Shown: in pieces, positions 26,001 to 35,392 of the stretch
Position numbering within the stretch: the first letter of the stretch is position 1
Layout: each line of letters begins with the position of its first letter
NCBI GenBank assembly: GCA_023412215.1
Contig: JAEYNX010000029.1
Location: 19,273 to 83,272, forward strand
Reading direction: 5' to 3'
Source of the DNA: Bacillota bacterium
GTDB lineage: Bacteria; Bacillota; Clostridia; Oscillospirales; Ruminococcaceae
DNA: 64,000 bases
Notes under the pieces: model-generated
What the model saw: the letters and a program-made list of their open reading frames with translations, nothing else
Database searches by the model: none
What the model was told of the DNA's origin: nothing
Translations under genes and position numbers: made by a program

Positions 26001-29000
26001 AAGGCTCACCGAGCGGCTGAATACGCTGATAGATAACACCGACCTCACCATCTTCTATAACAAGCGCAAAAACCTCTTTTCGGTGGGCTACGACTGCAAG
26101 ACGGGCAAGCTTAGCCATTCGCACTACGACCTGCTCATGAGCGAAGCGCGCCTCACCAGTTACCTTGCCATCGCCAAGGAGCAGGTACCCAAGAAGCATT
26201 GGGGTGCTTTGGAGCGCACCCTTGCGCGGCAGGGGGCGTTTGCCGGCCCGGTGTCGTGGGGCGGCAGCATCTTTGAGTACTTTATGCCGCACCTGCTGCT
26301 GCCGGTGTACGAAGGGTCGCTGCTCTACGAGGCCCTTCGCTTTGCTATCTTTTGTCAACGGCTGCGCGCCAAGCAGCTCGCGCTGCCGTGGGGTGTTTCC
26401 GAAAGCGGGTTTTACGCCTTTGACAATATGCTCAACTACCGCTACAAGGCGCATGGCGTGCAGAAGATCGGCCTTATGCGCGGGCTGAACACCGAGTATG
26501 TGGTGTCGCCCTACTCCACCTTTCTCACCATGCAGCACGACCTGCACGGTGCCTTAAAAAACCTCGCGGAGCTTGAAAAAACCGGCATGCTCGGCAAATG
26601 GGGCTTTTACGAGGCGTGCGATTACACCACCTCGCGCACGGGCGACTATAAAAAGGGCATTGTGCGCAGCTACATGGCGCACCACGTGGGCATGAGCCTG
26701 CTTTCGGTGTGCAATGTGGTGTACGACAACTGTATGCAGCGCAGGTTTATGTCCGACAAAACCATAAAGGCGGCGCAGGAGCTGCTAAAGGAGAAGATAG
26801 CCGTGGGCAGCCTGATATTCGAGGATGTACCCGACAGGGGAGAACCCCCCAAGCATGGGCGCGAGACCCCGATCGGGGAGGCCTTTGCCGAGATTACCCC
26901 CATCACCCCGCATGTACAGATCCTTTCAAACGGCGAGCTTACGTTGGTGGCGAGTGATGTCGGCGCGCAGCATATCTCCTTCGGCAGCGTGGACGTCACC
27001 CGCCGCACCACCGACCTTTTGCGCGCACCGTTCGGCATCTACTTTGTGGTGAAAGCGGGGGATTGCGTCCTCTCCGCTACGCAGGCGCCGTTTTATGATA
27101 AACAGTCCAAGTACACAGCGCGCTTTCAGGCGTCGTCGGTGGAGTACTTCGGGTCAAAGGGTGTGTTTGAGGCGGGGCTGCAGGTGTGCGTGGGCAACGA
27201 CTTTCCGGCCTGCCAGTATATCGGGGTGATTAAAAACAACTCCTCCCGCAGGGTAAAGGCGCAGGCGATGTTTTACCTGGAGCCCGCACTCGCCAAGTGG
27301 GCGGATATGGAGGCGCACCCCGCCTTTACCAAGATGTTTATTCAGGCGTCCTTTGACCGCGCCTCCAATACGCTGGTGTTTACGCGCCGCACCCGGCCCT
27401 CCGAAAGCGATGTGAGCATCGCGGCGGGCTTTCTGGATGATACGGCGTTTGACTATGAAACGGTAAAGTCCGATGTCCTGGAGCTCCCCTACGGCATCGC
27501 CTCGCTTAATAAGGCCTTTGAGCGGCCGTTTGCGGGCAAGGAGGGGATCCCGGACGCGGTATGCGCCATCCGGGTGGAGGTGGAGCTGGCGCCGAACGCC
27601 CAAAAGGAGCTCGCCTTTCTGCTCACCGTAGACGATACGCCCGAGGGCGCTATCTCAAGGGCCATCGCGGCAAAGCGGCGCGGGCTGCTCAGCGCCGCTC
27701 GGGCGGCGAAATCGCCGGTTGCCACCACCAAGCTGGAGGACCGCATCGGCCAGAGCGTACTGCCGCTGCTGTTTTACCCGAAGCGTGAAAAAGCGGAGAG
27801 CATCAAGGCCTCGAAGGAAAACGAGCTGGGCGTCAACGGCCTGTGGGGCCTGAGCATCTCGGGCGACTACCCCATCGTGCTGTTCGAGGCGAAGAACGCC
27901 GAGGATGTCCGCCGCTGCGAGGGGTATATCCGCCTGATGCAGAAGCTGCGGCTGTGCAGCGTGTTCTTTGACCTTGTGGTGACCTACCATGAGAGCGAGA
28001 ACAGCGGTGCGGTGAAAAACGTGCTATACGAAACGGCGCAGGCCTGCATCGCCGAGGATTTGATCGGCGCGCGGGTGGGTATCCACGCGGTGAACCTCTC
28101 GCACCACGATACCCGCGTCAAAACCCTGCTGTACGCCGCGGCCAGCCATGTGGTGGAGGATAATCTGGTGCGCACCAGTGTAGACACGCAGCCCTATCAT
28201 CCCGCGGAGATACAGCCGGTTGAAAAGCCGCGCGTCCAGCTCGTGGGGGAGGACAGGGTGCTCGGCGGGGCCTTTACCAAAGAGCGCTTTTATATTACCG
28301 GCTCCCCCAAGGCGCCGTGGTGCCATATCCTCGCAAACCCCGCGTTCGGCACCTTGGTGTCCAACCGGGCGCTGGGTTTTACGTGGGCGGTGAACTCGCG
28401 CGAAAACAAGCTCACCCCGTGGTTTAACGACCTTGCGCTCGACAATGTGGGCGAGATGCTGTTGGCCGAGGTAGACGGCGTACTTTACGACCTGGTAAAC
28501 GGCTCTCTCGTCTCCTTCTCCGCCGCGGACGCCACCTACGAGGGGATTGCGGGCGGGCTAAAAACCATCGCGACGGTTGCCGTATCCAATACCGGCTGCA
28601 CCAAAACCTGTGACGTTTCGCTGCAAAACACTACAAAGGAGGAGATGACCATCAATCTTGCCTATTACACCGAGCCGGTGCTGGGGGTAAACCGGCGCAC
28701 CTCGCGCTTCGTGGTGCCCACCGAGTGCGGCAGCCGGCTGCTTGTGCACAACCCGTTTAACACGGCGGTGGGCGGCAGCATGGCGCTGGGCTGCGACAAA
28801 GAGGACGTGCATTTCTGCTGCGACCGCGCGGCGTTTCTCTCGGGCGAGCTGAGCCTTAACGCCGTATATACCAGCGACGACCCCTGCGCGGCGGTCATCC
28901 ACCCCTTTAAGCTGCCGCCGAGCGGGCGCTACAGCGTGCGGTTCATCCTTTCGTATGGCATGAATACCGGCGCGTGTAACTACCAGAGCTACACCCGTCC

Positions 29001-30483
29001 CGCCGAGCGCAGGTTTGAAGAGAACCGTCTGTGGATCGATACCCCCGATAAAACCCTGAACCACCTGTTCAACGTCTGGCTGCCGCACCAGATTTCACGC
29101 GCCCGCCTGATGGGTCGTACGGGCTACTATCAGTGCGGCGGGGCGTGGGGCTTTCGCGACCAGTTGCAGGATGTCTGCGCCTATATGCTCCTTTCGCCGC
29201 GGCTTGCCAAGCAGCAGATTATAAGGGCCGCCGGCGCACAGTTTAAAGAGGGCGATGTGCTGCACTGGTGGCACAACCTGCCCAAGGAGAAGGGCGGCAT
29301 GCGCGGCGTGCGCACCCGTTATTCCGACGACCTCGTGTGGCTGCCCTATACGGTGTGCGAATATCTTGAGAAAACGGGGGATGAAGGCATCCTCAAAATC
29401 CCCGTGCGCTACCTTTCGGGGGATGAGCTTACCTTTAAGGAGCATGAACGCTACTTCGAGCCGCAAATATCCGACGAAACGGGTGATGTTTACAACCACT
29501 GCTGCCGCGCCGTCGACCGCGCTACCCGCCTCGGCGAGCACGGCCTGCCGCTTATGGGCAGCGGTGACTGGAACGACGGCTTTAATCTGGTGGGGGCGGA
29601 GGGCAAGGGCGAAAGCGTATGGCTTGCGCTGTTTCTGGCCCTGACGCTCGAGCGGTTTGCGCAGGTGTGTGATAAAAGGCAGGACACCGCGCGCGCTGAG
29701 CGGTACCGCACTGGGGCCGCCATGCTCAAGCAGAATGTGGACGCGTACTGCTACGACGGCGGCTGGTATCTGCGCGCGTTCTACGACGACGGCAGCAAGA
29801 TGGGCTGCACCGAAAACGACGAATGCCGCATCGATTCGCTGCCCCAGAGCTTCGCCGTCTTTGCGGAGATGCCCGATAAAGAGCGCGTGAAAACCGCGCT
29901 GGAGAATGCCTACGAACGCCTCACAGACCGCGAAAACGGTATCGTGCGCCTGTTTACGCCGCCCTTTTATAAGGGGGCACAGTCCCCGGGGTATGTAAAG
30001 GCCTACCCCTACGGGCTGCGCGAAAACGGCGGGCAGTATACCCACGCCGCCGTATGGCTTGCACAGGCACTGCTTAAGTTTGGCATGACGGAGCAGGGGT
30101 ATGAGCTCTTAAGCCTGCTGAGCCCCGCCAACAAGTATAAAAACGAGCTGACGGCGGAGGCCTACCGCCTGGAGCCCTATTATATCGCGGCGGACGTCTA
30201 CTCCAACCCCTCCGCCTACGGCAGGGGCGGATGGAGCATCTACACGGGCGCCGCGGGCTGGTACTACCGTACGGTGCTGGAGGACCTTCTGGGCGTGAAG
30301 ATTCAGGGGGACAGCGTACTGTTCACCCCGCGCCTGCCCGAGGCGTGGGAGGGCTTTAACCTGCGGCTGGAGATCAAAGGAACTATCCTCAAGGTGCGGG
30401 TGGCAAGGGAGAACGAGGGCGATGGTAAGCCAACTGTTATACCGCTGGACGGCAAAACGCATGATGTCGTTATTAAGGCATAA
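23083..30483 (+). CDS. Cyclic beta-1,2-glucan synthase (GT84-glucoamylase-like-GH94 fusion)
   Basis: A giant protein of about 2466 residues resembling Cgs/NdvB. Membrane helices occur near 267-305, 660-705 and 783-820. The GT84 domain lies between them, with the DADTGLL metal motif near 470 and the RWIRGD block near 620. A glucoamylase-like segment follows (PTNIGLMLLCTLAARDF near 885), then two beta-sandwich regions and a C-terminal GH94 phosphorylase domain with catalytic Asp in GSGDWNDG near 2160. Cgs makes cyclic beta-1,2-glucans from UDP-glucose, GH94 setting ring size. I prefer GTG at 23083, nine bases after AAGGAG; an ATG 41 codons earlier has no site. Slightly shorter than Brucella Cgs. 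Confidence 0.85.
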   Translation: MKPEFFDDIQGHVIEIPGNQPLKKPAALRKKVAKELSLLWNMYRCVSKERSRPGAWQWLYDNFYTLQAEGRSVLRVLRQESELPCLSDASIPMVYHLVNELFVGKRIELTGENLEEFLSKVQQSAPLSVAELCFLPTALKCALIGLCAGSCERQDKNSEECFAYGITSIRGISDVSFEDILENQSVVEQILQRDPTGDYAGMDEESKNLYRCKITRIAAQQGVSEKEAAEKVLLLAQSGDGRHKKHIGEPIFALDKTLQQVKARGECVLVISWLLPLIITAAVGVFLKSVLAALLIYLPLWEILRPLIELYALRGVAVSFVPRMQLKRDLPEGAFTLVTVSTLLPRPEDAKKLEERLENLYITNGGKNVGFMLLADFKEDKAVDNPKDKAMLSAAQAVIAKLNARFGGCFYMLVRKRSYNKSSKSFGGWERKRGALIQLVRLIHGESIPIKLFCGNMEAIKKTRYILALDADTGLLLGTVPQLVGAALHPLNRAEISPETGTVTKGYGIFAPRISVDLDSAYKTGFTKVMAGSGGITAYSTACGNLYQDLFGHGVFSGKGLIDVKAFHTVMDRRFDDGKILSHDILEGEYMRTAFVSDIELTENFPKDAAGFFGRLHRWIRGDVQNIGFMFAGITQNGVKQTNVLGRVSRYKLLDNIRRAITPVMALICIIAAFFCTRRLAYALSLTGFLAMTAPPLLAMFVAIFVSRGFALSREYYSKALPAAAESLSQAFFYFVFLPKHAFVAGDAVLRSLYRMLISKEKLLQWTTAAEADQRRRKTVFKALDMLPGIAVGAFLIFSGYSILRLFGVIMLLAPFVAVYSSRESRVQKEQPDLQTADILTAYAAMMWRYYEKTCTARENYLPPDNVQEAPTYVVAHRTSPTNIGLMLLCTLAARDFHFITGEELALRVERTLDTVEQMEMFNGNLYNWYDTKTLALLQPSFVSSVDSANFVCCLIALKEGIKEYIADAARLARLTERLNTLIDNTDLTIFYNKRKNLFSVGYDCKTGKLSHSHYDLLMSEARLTSYLAIAKEQVPKKHWGALERTLARQGAFAGPVSWGGSIFEYFMPHLLLPVYEGSLLYEALRFAIFCQRLRAKQLALPWGVSESGFYAFDNMLNYRYKAHGVQKIGLMRGLNTEYVVSPYSTFLTMQHDLHGALKNLAELEKTGMLGKWGFYEACDYTTSRTGDYKKGIVRSYMAHHVGMSLLSVCNVVYDNCMQRRFMSDKTIKAAQELLKEKIAVGSLIFEDVPDRGEPPKHGRETPIGEAFAEITPITPHVQILSNGELTLVASDVGAQHISFGSVDVTRRTTDLLRAPFGIYFVVKAGDCVLSATQAPFYDKQSKYTARFQASSVEYFGSKGVFEAGLQVCVGNDFPACQYIGVIKNNSSRRVKAQAMFYLEPALAKWADMEAHPAFTKMFIQASFDRASNTLVFTRRTRPSESDVSIAAGFLDDTAFDYETVKSDVLELPYGIASLNKAFERPFAGKEGIPDAVCAIRVEVELAPNAQKELAFLLTVDDTPEGAISRAIAAKRRGLLSAARAAKSPVATTKLEDRIGQSVLPLLFYPKREKAESIKASKENELGVNGLWGLSISGDYPIVLFEAKNAEDVRRCEGYIRLMQKLRLCSVFFDLVVTYHESENSGAVKNVLYETAQACIAEDLIGARVGIHAVNLSHHDTRVKTLLYAAASHVVEDNLVRTSVDTQPYHPAEIQPVEKPRVQLVGEDRVLGGAFTKERFYITGSPKAPWCHILANPAFGTLVSNRALGFTWAVNSRENKLTPWFNDLALDNVGEMLLAEVDGVLYDLVNGSLVSFSAADATYEGIAGGLKTIATVAVSNTGCTKTCDVSLQNTTKEEMTINLAYYTEPVLGVNRRTSRFVVPTECGSRLLVHNPFNTAVGGSMALGCDKEDVHFCCDRAAFLSGELSLNAVYTSDDPCAAVIHPFKLPPSGRYSVRFILSYGMNTGACNYQSYTRPAERRFEENRLWIDTPDKTLNHLFNVWLPHQISRARLMGRTGYYQCGGAWGFRDQLQDVCAYMLLSPRLAKQQIIRAAGAQFKEGDVLHWWHNLPKEKGGMRGVRTRYSDDLVWLPYTVCEYLEKTGDEGILKIPVRYLSGDELTFKEHERYFEPQISDETGDVYNHCCRAVDRATRLGEHGLPLMGSGDWNDGFNLVGAEGKGESVWLALFLALTLERFAQVCDKRQDTARAERYRTGAAMLKQNVDAYCYDGGWYLRAFYDDGSKMGCTENDECRIDSLPQSFAVFAEMPDKERVKTALENAYERLTDRENGIVRLFTPPFYKGAQSPGYVKAYPYGLRENGGQYTHAAVWLAQALLKFGMTEQGYELLSLLSPANKYKNELTAEAYRLEPYYIAADVYSNPSAYGRGGWSIYTGAAGWYYRTVLEDLLGVKIQGDSVLFTPRLPEAWEGFNLRLEIKGTILKVRVARENEGDGKPTVIPLDGKTHDVVIKA

Positions 30484-30563
30484 AAGTTGAAAGGTTTGTT
30501 AATTTTTCTGGCAGGTATGGCGCTGTATGCGGATGTGTGGTAAAATATAGCGTAAGTGTGTAA

Positions 30564-30588
30564 GCGGCGGCGGTCTGCCGCCGCCCGC
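30564..30588. repeat. GC-rich hairpin after the glucan synthase gene
   Basis: GCGGCGGCGG-TCT-GCCGCCGCC with no T-run; possible weak terminator or mRNA 3' end stem. Confidence 0.4.
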
Positions 30589-30657
30589 ATTCACCGGTAC
30601 GATATCCGCGGCACTCGTAAGAGATTGCCGCTTTAGAAAAATAAACGGAGGACATGT

Positions 30658-31944
30658 ATGGGGAATAGACTTTGCCGCGAAAAGATAGCGCAAAACGTAT
30701 ATTTCAGCAGCGTTACCGACAGCCGCTACAAAACCAACCGGATATCGGTAAACCTGATGCTGCCGCTTGCAAAAGAGACGGCGACGCAAAACGCCCTGCT
30801 TAGCGCGATGCTGCGCAAAAGCAGCGCCGAGTATGAAAACTTTATGGCGGTGAGCAAAAAGCTCTCCGACCTCTATGGCGCATACCTCGATTCCGAGGTG
30901 CTCAAGATCGGCGAGAATCAGGGCATCAGCCTGTACGCTACGGCGATAGACGACCGCTACGCCTTAAACGGCGAGCCGTTGACCACCGAGCTTGCAAGGC
31001 TGCTCTGCTCGCTGCTGCTCAAGCCCAACATCAAAAACGGCGCCTTCAACGAGCAGGAGCTTGAGGTTGAAAAGCAGGTGCTCATCGACGAGATAGAGGC
31101 CGAGATCAACGAGAAGCGCAGCTACGCCGTGATGCAGTGCTCCAAGAACATGTGCGCGGGCGAGCGTTTTTCCATCCCGCGCTACGGCTATAAAGAGAAG
31201 GTGCCTGCCATCACGGCGCAAAGCCTTGTAGAAGCCTATCAGAGCGCCCTTTCCGGCGCGCTGGTGGAGATATTCTTTACCGGCTGCGGCAGCCCCGATG
31301 CCGCCAAGGAGATTTTTGCAAGTGCCTTTAAAGAGGTGAACCGCGGGGAGGACTACCGCCTTTCCACCGAGGTGATCAGCGAAGTAAAGGAAGTAAAGGA
31401 TGTTACCGAGCGCATGGATGTCGCGCAGTCCAAGCTTGTGTTGGGTTTCCGCGCGGGCTCGGATGTTTCCGACAATAAAAAGAACTTAGCGGCGCTCATG
31501 ATGGTGGCCATCTACGGCTCAACACCCAGCTCCAAGCTGTTTTTAAACGTGCGCGAAAAATTAAGCCTCTGCTACTACTGCGCCTCCCGCTACGACCGTT
31601 ACAAGGGCATTCTGATGGTAGACTGCGGCATTGAAGCGGGCAACATGCAAAAGGCAAAGGACGAAATATTAAAGCAGCTTGCCGAGATGCAAAACGGCAG
31701 CATCACTGCCGAGGAGCTGGACCACGCGCTGCTCGCCATTAAAAACGGCTACAACGCGGTGTTTGATTCCACCAAGTCGGTGGAGACCTACTACCTCGGG
31801 CAGATCTTCTCGGGCACCGATTACGACCCCGGCGAGGTACTTTCACAGCTCGAGCGCGTCACCATAGAGGATGTACAAAACGCGGCGAAACGCGTCCAGC
31901 TGGATACCGTATACTTCCTCACCGCAGAGGAGGAGAACGCATGA
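30658..31944 (+). CDS. yfmF: M16-family peptidase-like protein, non-catalytic partner (YfmF)
   Basis: A 428-residue M16 (insulinase/mitochondrial processing peptidase) fold protein without the HxxEH zinc motif, so it should be the inactive half of a pair. Recognisable blocks are LSDLYGAYLDSEVLKIGENQ near 63 and the domain-swap segment YGSTPSSKLFLNVREKLSLCY near 285. In Firmicutes YfmF is encoded next to YfmH; some databases link this pair to elongation factor P modification, which I treat as unproven. GGAGG precedes the ATG. It overlaps yfmH by four bases. Confidence 0.85.
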   Translation: MGNRLCREKIAQNVYFSSVTDSRYKTNRISVNLMLPLAKETATQNALLSAMLRKSSAEYENFMAVSKKLSDLYGAYLDSEVLKIGENQGISLYATAIDDRYALNGEPLTTELARLLCSLLLKPNIKNGAFNEQELEVEKQVLIDEIEAEINEKRSYAVMQCSKNMCAGERFSIPRYGYKEKVPAITAQSLVEAYQSALSGALVEIFFTGCGSPDAAKEIFASAFKEVNRGEDYRLSTEVISEVKEVKDVTERMDVAQSKLVLGFRAGSDVSDNKKNLAALMMVAIYGSTPSSKLFLNVREKLSLCYYCASRYDRYKGILMVDCGIEAGNMQKAKDEILKQLAEMQNGSITAEELDHALLAIKNGYNAVFDSTKSVETYYLGQIFSGTDYDPGEVLSQLERVTIEDVQNAAKRVQLDTVYFLTAEEENA

Positions 31945-33218
31945 ATAGAGAGATTATAAAGAGCGAAACGATAGGCGAGCAGTACTACCGCTACAACCAC
32001 GAGAGCGGGCTTACGATACTGCTTTGCCCCATGCAGGGCTACAGCTCCACCTACGCGCTGTTTGCCACCCGCTACGGCTCCATCGACACCTGCTTTAAAA
32101 CCCAGCACGACAATGACTTTGTCACCGTGCCCGAGGGTATCGCGCACTTTTTAGAGCACAAGATGTTCGAGGACGAGGACGGCGACGCGTTTGCCAAGTA
32201 TGCGAAAACGGGCGCTAGCGCCAACGCCTTTACCTCGTTTGACCGCACGGCCTACGAGTTTTTGTCCTCCGACAATATCTACGAGGCGCTTGAGATTCTG
32301 CTTAGGATGGTGACCACCCCTTACTTCACCGAGCAGTCGGTGGCGAAGGAGCAGGGTATTATCGGGCAGGAGATCGAGATGTATAACGACGACCCGAACT
32401 GGCGCGTGTTCTTTAACCTGCTGCGCGCGATGTACGTGAATCACCCGCTACGCATCGATATCGCGGGCACCGCTGCGTCGATTGCGCAGATCGATAAAGA
32501 CCTGCTCTACCGCTGTTACAACACTTTCTACAACCTTAAAAACATGGTGCTCGCCGTCTCGGGCAACTTCGAGATCGAGCGCGTGCTCAAGGTATGCGAC
32601 GGGGTATTAAAGCCCGCGGAGGAGATGTTTATCGAGCGCCGCCAGCCGGAAGAGCCGCTTACCGTTGCGCAGGACTACATCGAGCAGACGTTCGAGGTGT
32701 CTATCCCGCTGTTCCAGTTCGGCTTTAAGGTGCCGCCTTATTCCGATGCGGAGCGGTTAAAGCTGAGCGTGGCCAACGACATCCTGCTCGAGGCGGTGGC
32801 AGGCGAGGCCTCGCCGCTCTATTCCCGCCTGTACGAGCAGGGGCTTATCAACGACAGCTTCAGCTACGAGGGCATGATTGAGCGCGAGTGCGTGGCGAAC
32901 GTCTTTTCGGGAGAATCCAAAAACCCGCAGAAGGTGTGCGACGAGATCGCGAAAGAGATCGCGGCCATTCAGCAAAGCGGCATCGACACCGAGACCTTTG
33001 AGCGCGCCAAGAAGTATTACTACGGACGGCTGGTGTTTGCCTACAACAACGTGGAATCGGTGGCCTCCGCCTTGATTACCTCCTACCTGTACGGCCGCAA
33101 CGGCTATGATATCGTCGACGCACTTGTAAACATCACCAAAGAGGATGTCAATAGCGTCGCGCACCGCAACTTTAATATGCAGTACAAAGCGCTTTCGGTG
33201 GTAAAACCCAAAGTGTAA
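31941..33218 (+). CDS. yfmH: M16-family zinc peptidase (YfmH)
   Basis: A 425-residue M16 peptidase with the inverted zinc motif intact: HFLEHKMFE (His-x-x-Glu-His, near 69-73) and a downstream Glu in QEIEMYNDDPNWR near 146. Second domain includes SPLYSRLYEQGLINDSFSY near 290. Expected to form a heterodimer with the inactive YfmF encoded upstream; translation starts within the YfmF stop region (ATGA overlap), supporting equal production. Confidence 0.9.
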   Translation: MNREIIKSETIGEQYYRYNHESGLTILLCPMQGYSSTYALFATRYGSIDTCFKTQHDNDFVTVPEGIAHFLEHKMFEDEDGDAFAKYAKTGASANAFTSFDRTAYEFLSSDNIYEALEILLRMVTTPYFTEQSVAKEQGIIGQEIEMYNDDPNWRVFFNLLRAMYVNHPLRIDIAGTAASIAQIDKDLLYRCYNTFYNLKNMVLAVSGNFEIERVLKVCDGVLKPAEEMFIERRQPEEPLTVAQDYIEQTFEVSIPLFQFGFKVPPYSDAERLKLSVANDILLEAVAGEASPLYSRLYEQGLINDSFSYEGMIERECVANVFSGESKNPQKVCDEIAKEIAAIQQSGIDTETFERAKKYYYGRLVFAYNNVESVASALITSYLYGRNGYDIVDALVNITKEDVNSVAHRNFNMQYKALSVVKPKV

Positions 33219-33307
33219 CTGTCTTCACGCCGGCAGGGGCATCATTCTCGCCGGCTGATACATACAAACATAAACAAGAGAAAAAACTACGGATAGGAGC
33301 TTGTGTT

Positions 33308-34450
33308 ATGACTGAAGTACTTAGCTTTCCGGGCCTTGGAATCTCTATCAACATCAATCGGGTGGCGTTCCAGATAGGCAATATCCCGGTGTACTGGTAT
33401 GGTATCCTCATCGCGTTGGGCGTTGCGCTGGCGCTTACCTACGTGCTCACCAGAGCGCGCAGGAACGGCGCTCACCCCGATAGGCTCATCGATGTTGTCA
33501 TGGGCAGCTTCGTGGGCGGCATCCTCGGCGCGCGCATCTACTATGTGGTGTTCGAGTGGGACTATTACAAAGAGAACCTCGGTGAGATCTATAAGATCTG
33601 GCACGGTGGCCTCGGCATCTACGGCGGGCTGATCGGTGCGCTGGTGGTTGCCTTCTTTATGTGCAAATGGCGCAAGGTAAAGTTCTTCCCGGTGCTGGAC
33701 CTCGCCGCAATGGGCTTCTTGATCGGCCAGGCCATCGGCAGATGGGGCAACTTTGTAAATATTGAGGCGTTCGGCGGCAATACCACCCTGCCCTGGGGCA
33801 TGACCAGCAACAAGATTATGTTATACCTTGCCCAGAATGCGGATAAGCTGGCTTCGCAGGGCATGAAGGTGGTTACCAACGACCCGGTACATCCCACCTT
33901 TTTATACGAGTCGCTGTGGTGCATCATCGGCTTCGTGCTGCTGCACCTTTACTTTAAGCGCCGCAGATATGACGGCGAGGTGTTCCTGCTTTACACCGCG
34001 TGGTATGGCCTCGGCCGCTTTTTCATCGAGGGCCTGCGCACCGACAGCCTTGTTATCGGCTCGGTACGTGTTTCTCAGGTGCTGGCGGCGGCATTGATGT
34101 TCGCGGCAATCATCGCCGAGATCGTCATCCGCTACAAAATCGCCTCCGAGCATGACGACGACTATTTAAAGCCCTACTGCAAAACCGAGGAATGCGCGGT
34201 TGCGCTGGCGGAGATCGACGAGCAGCTCAAGTCCAAGTCCAAGAAGGGCGCTAAGGCAGAAGAATCGGCTGCCGAAGAGGGCGAAGCGGAGCCTGCCACG
34301 AATGCCGATACCGAAGCTGCGGATGATACCGCTGAGGAGGATGCATCCGTTGTCGCGGTAGTTCATGAAGAAGAGACGGAAGCGGCTGAAACTAAAGCGG
34401 AGCCCGAAGCCGCGCCCGACCAGTCCGCGGGCGATAAAGCGGACGATTAA
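33308..34450 (+). CDS. lgt: Prolipoprotein diacylglyceryl transferase with acidic tail
   Basis: A 380-residue membrane enzyme that transfers diacylglycerol from phosphatidylglycerol to the lipobox cysteine. Seven helices over residues 20-285; the signature GRWGNFVNIEAFGG is at about 143-156, with HGGLGIYGGLIGA near 99 and the C-terminal EGLRTDSLVIG near 238. The last 95 or so residues are a hydrophilic Glu/Ala/Lys-rich tail absent from most Lgt proteins (usual length about 270). The window encodes several substrates (DUF4358 protein, binding protein, GH3, cyclophilin). AGGAG precedes the ATG. Confidence 0.92.
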   Translation: MTEVLSFPGLGISININRVAFQIGNIPVYWYGILIALGVALALTYVLTRARRNGAHPDRLIDVVMGSFVGGILGARIYYVVFEWDYYKENLGEIYKIWHGGLGIYGGLIGALVVAFFMCKWRKVKFFPVLDLAAMGFLIGQAIGRWGNFVNIEAFGGNTTLPWGMTSNKIMLYLAQNADKLASQGMKVVTNDPVHPTFLYESLWCIIGFVLLHLYFKRRRYDGEVFLLYTAWYGLGRFFIEGLRTDSLVIGSVRVSQVLAAALMFAAIIAEIVIRYKIASEHDDDYLKPYCKTEECAVALAEIDEQLKSKSKKGAKAEESAAEEGEAEPATNADTEAADDTAEEDASVVAVVHEEETEAAETKAEPEAAPDQSAGDKADD

Positions 34451-34478
34451 GCGCGACAGCATAAAGGAGGAGTACGGT

Positions 34479-35342
34479 ATGGGTACCGCACAGATTATAG
34501 ACGGCAAGGTGATCAGCGCGCAGGTAAAGGCCGAGGTGGCCGCAGAGGTTGCGGCGCTGCGTGAAAAGGGCATCACGCCGGGGCTTGCGGTGGTGATTGT
34601 CGGGGATGACAGCGCCTCGCGCGTCTACGTAAACAGCAAGAAAAAGGACTGCGCCGAGGTGGGCATCTATTCCGAGGAATACGCGCTGCCCGCCGAAACC
34701 GCGCAGGAGGAGCTCATGGAGCTTATCAGGGTGCTTAACCGCAAGAAGGATATCCATGGCATACTGGTTCAGATGCCGCTGCCCAAGCACCTTGACGAAA
34801 AAGCGGTTATCGACGAGATCCTGCCGCAGAAGGATGTGGATGCCTTCCACCCCGTAAATGTAGGCAAGATCATGATCGGCGACTACGAATTCCTGCCCTG
34901 CACCCCCGCGGGCATCATGGAGATGCTCGCCAAAACGGGGATATCCCTCGCGGGGAAGGAGTGCGTGGTGATAGGCCGCAGCAACATCGTGGGCAAGCCC
35001 ATGGCGATGCTGCTGTTGCACCAGAACGCGACCGTGACCATCTGCCACTCCAAAACCAAAGACCTCTTCGAGGTGACCCGCCGCGCCGACGTGCTGGTGG
35101 TGGCGATAGGCAGGGCGAAGTTTGTCACCGCCGACATGGTAAAACCCGGCGCCGTAGTGGTGGACGTGGGCATGGACCGGGACGAAAACGGCAAGCTCTG
35201 CGGGGATGTGGATTTTGGAGCGGTAAAAGAGGTTGCTAGCTATATCACCCCCGTTCCCGGCGGCGTGGGCCTTATGACCAGAGCAACCTTATTAAAGAAC
35301 ACCCTTGCGGCCGCGAGGATGCAAAACGCGGATATACTATAA
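34479..35342 (+). CDS. folD: Bifunctional methylenetetrahydrofolate dehydrogenase/cyclohydrolase
   Basis: A 287-residue one-carbon enzyme converting 5,10-methylene-THF to 10-formyl-THF with NADP. Signature blocks: DDSASRVYVNSKKKDCAEVG near 38 with the catalytic Tyr-x3-Lys, GILVQMPLPKHLD near 93, PCTPAGIMEML near 140, and VIGRSNIVGKPMAMLL near 164 for the cofactor. The C-terminus PVPGGVGLMTRATLLKNT is standard. AAAGGAGG is eight bases before the ATG at 34479; the reading frame stays open upstream into lgt, but that part is not FolD. Closely follows lgt. Confidence 0.95.
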   Translation: MGTAQIIDGKVISAQVKAEVAAEVAALREKGITPGLAVVIVGDDSASRVYVNSKKKDCAEVGIYSEEYALPAETAQEELMELIRVLNRKKDIHGILVQMPLPKHLDEKAVIDEILPQKDVDAFHPVNVGKIMIGDYEFLPCTPAGIMEMLAKTGISLAGKECVVIGRSNIVGKPMAMLLLHQNATVTICHSKTKDLFEVTRRADVLVVAIGRAKFVTADMVKPGAVVVDVGMDRDENGKLCGDVDFGAVKEVASYITPVPGGVGLMTRATLLKNTLAAARMQNADIL

Positions 35343-35356
35343 AACGGTTTTACCCG

Positions 35357-35385
35357 TTGACTTATTTGACAAACTGTGCTAATAT
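35357..35385 (+). promoter_or_regulatory. Promoter of the rplU operon
   Basis: TTGACT and TAATAT spaced by 17 bases. Confidence 0.65.
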
Positions 35386-35392
35386 GTGTAAT

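Noticed and set aside
24406..26547. A 713-codon open frame on the minus strand inside the glucan synthase gene
   Set aside because: It is antisense to an unmistakable GT84-GH94 protein; GC-rich codons leave few stops in that frame, and the translation has no family resemblance and an odd His/Arg/Gly-rich composition.
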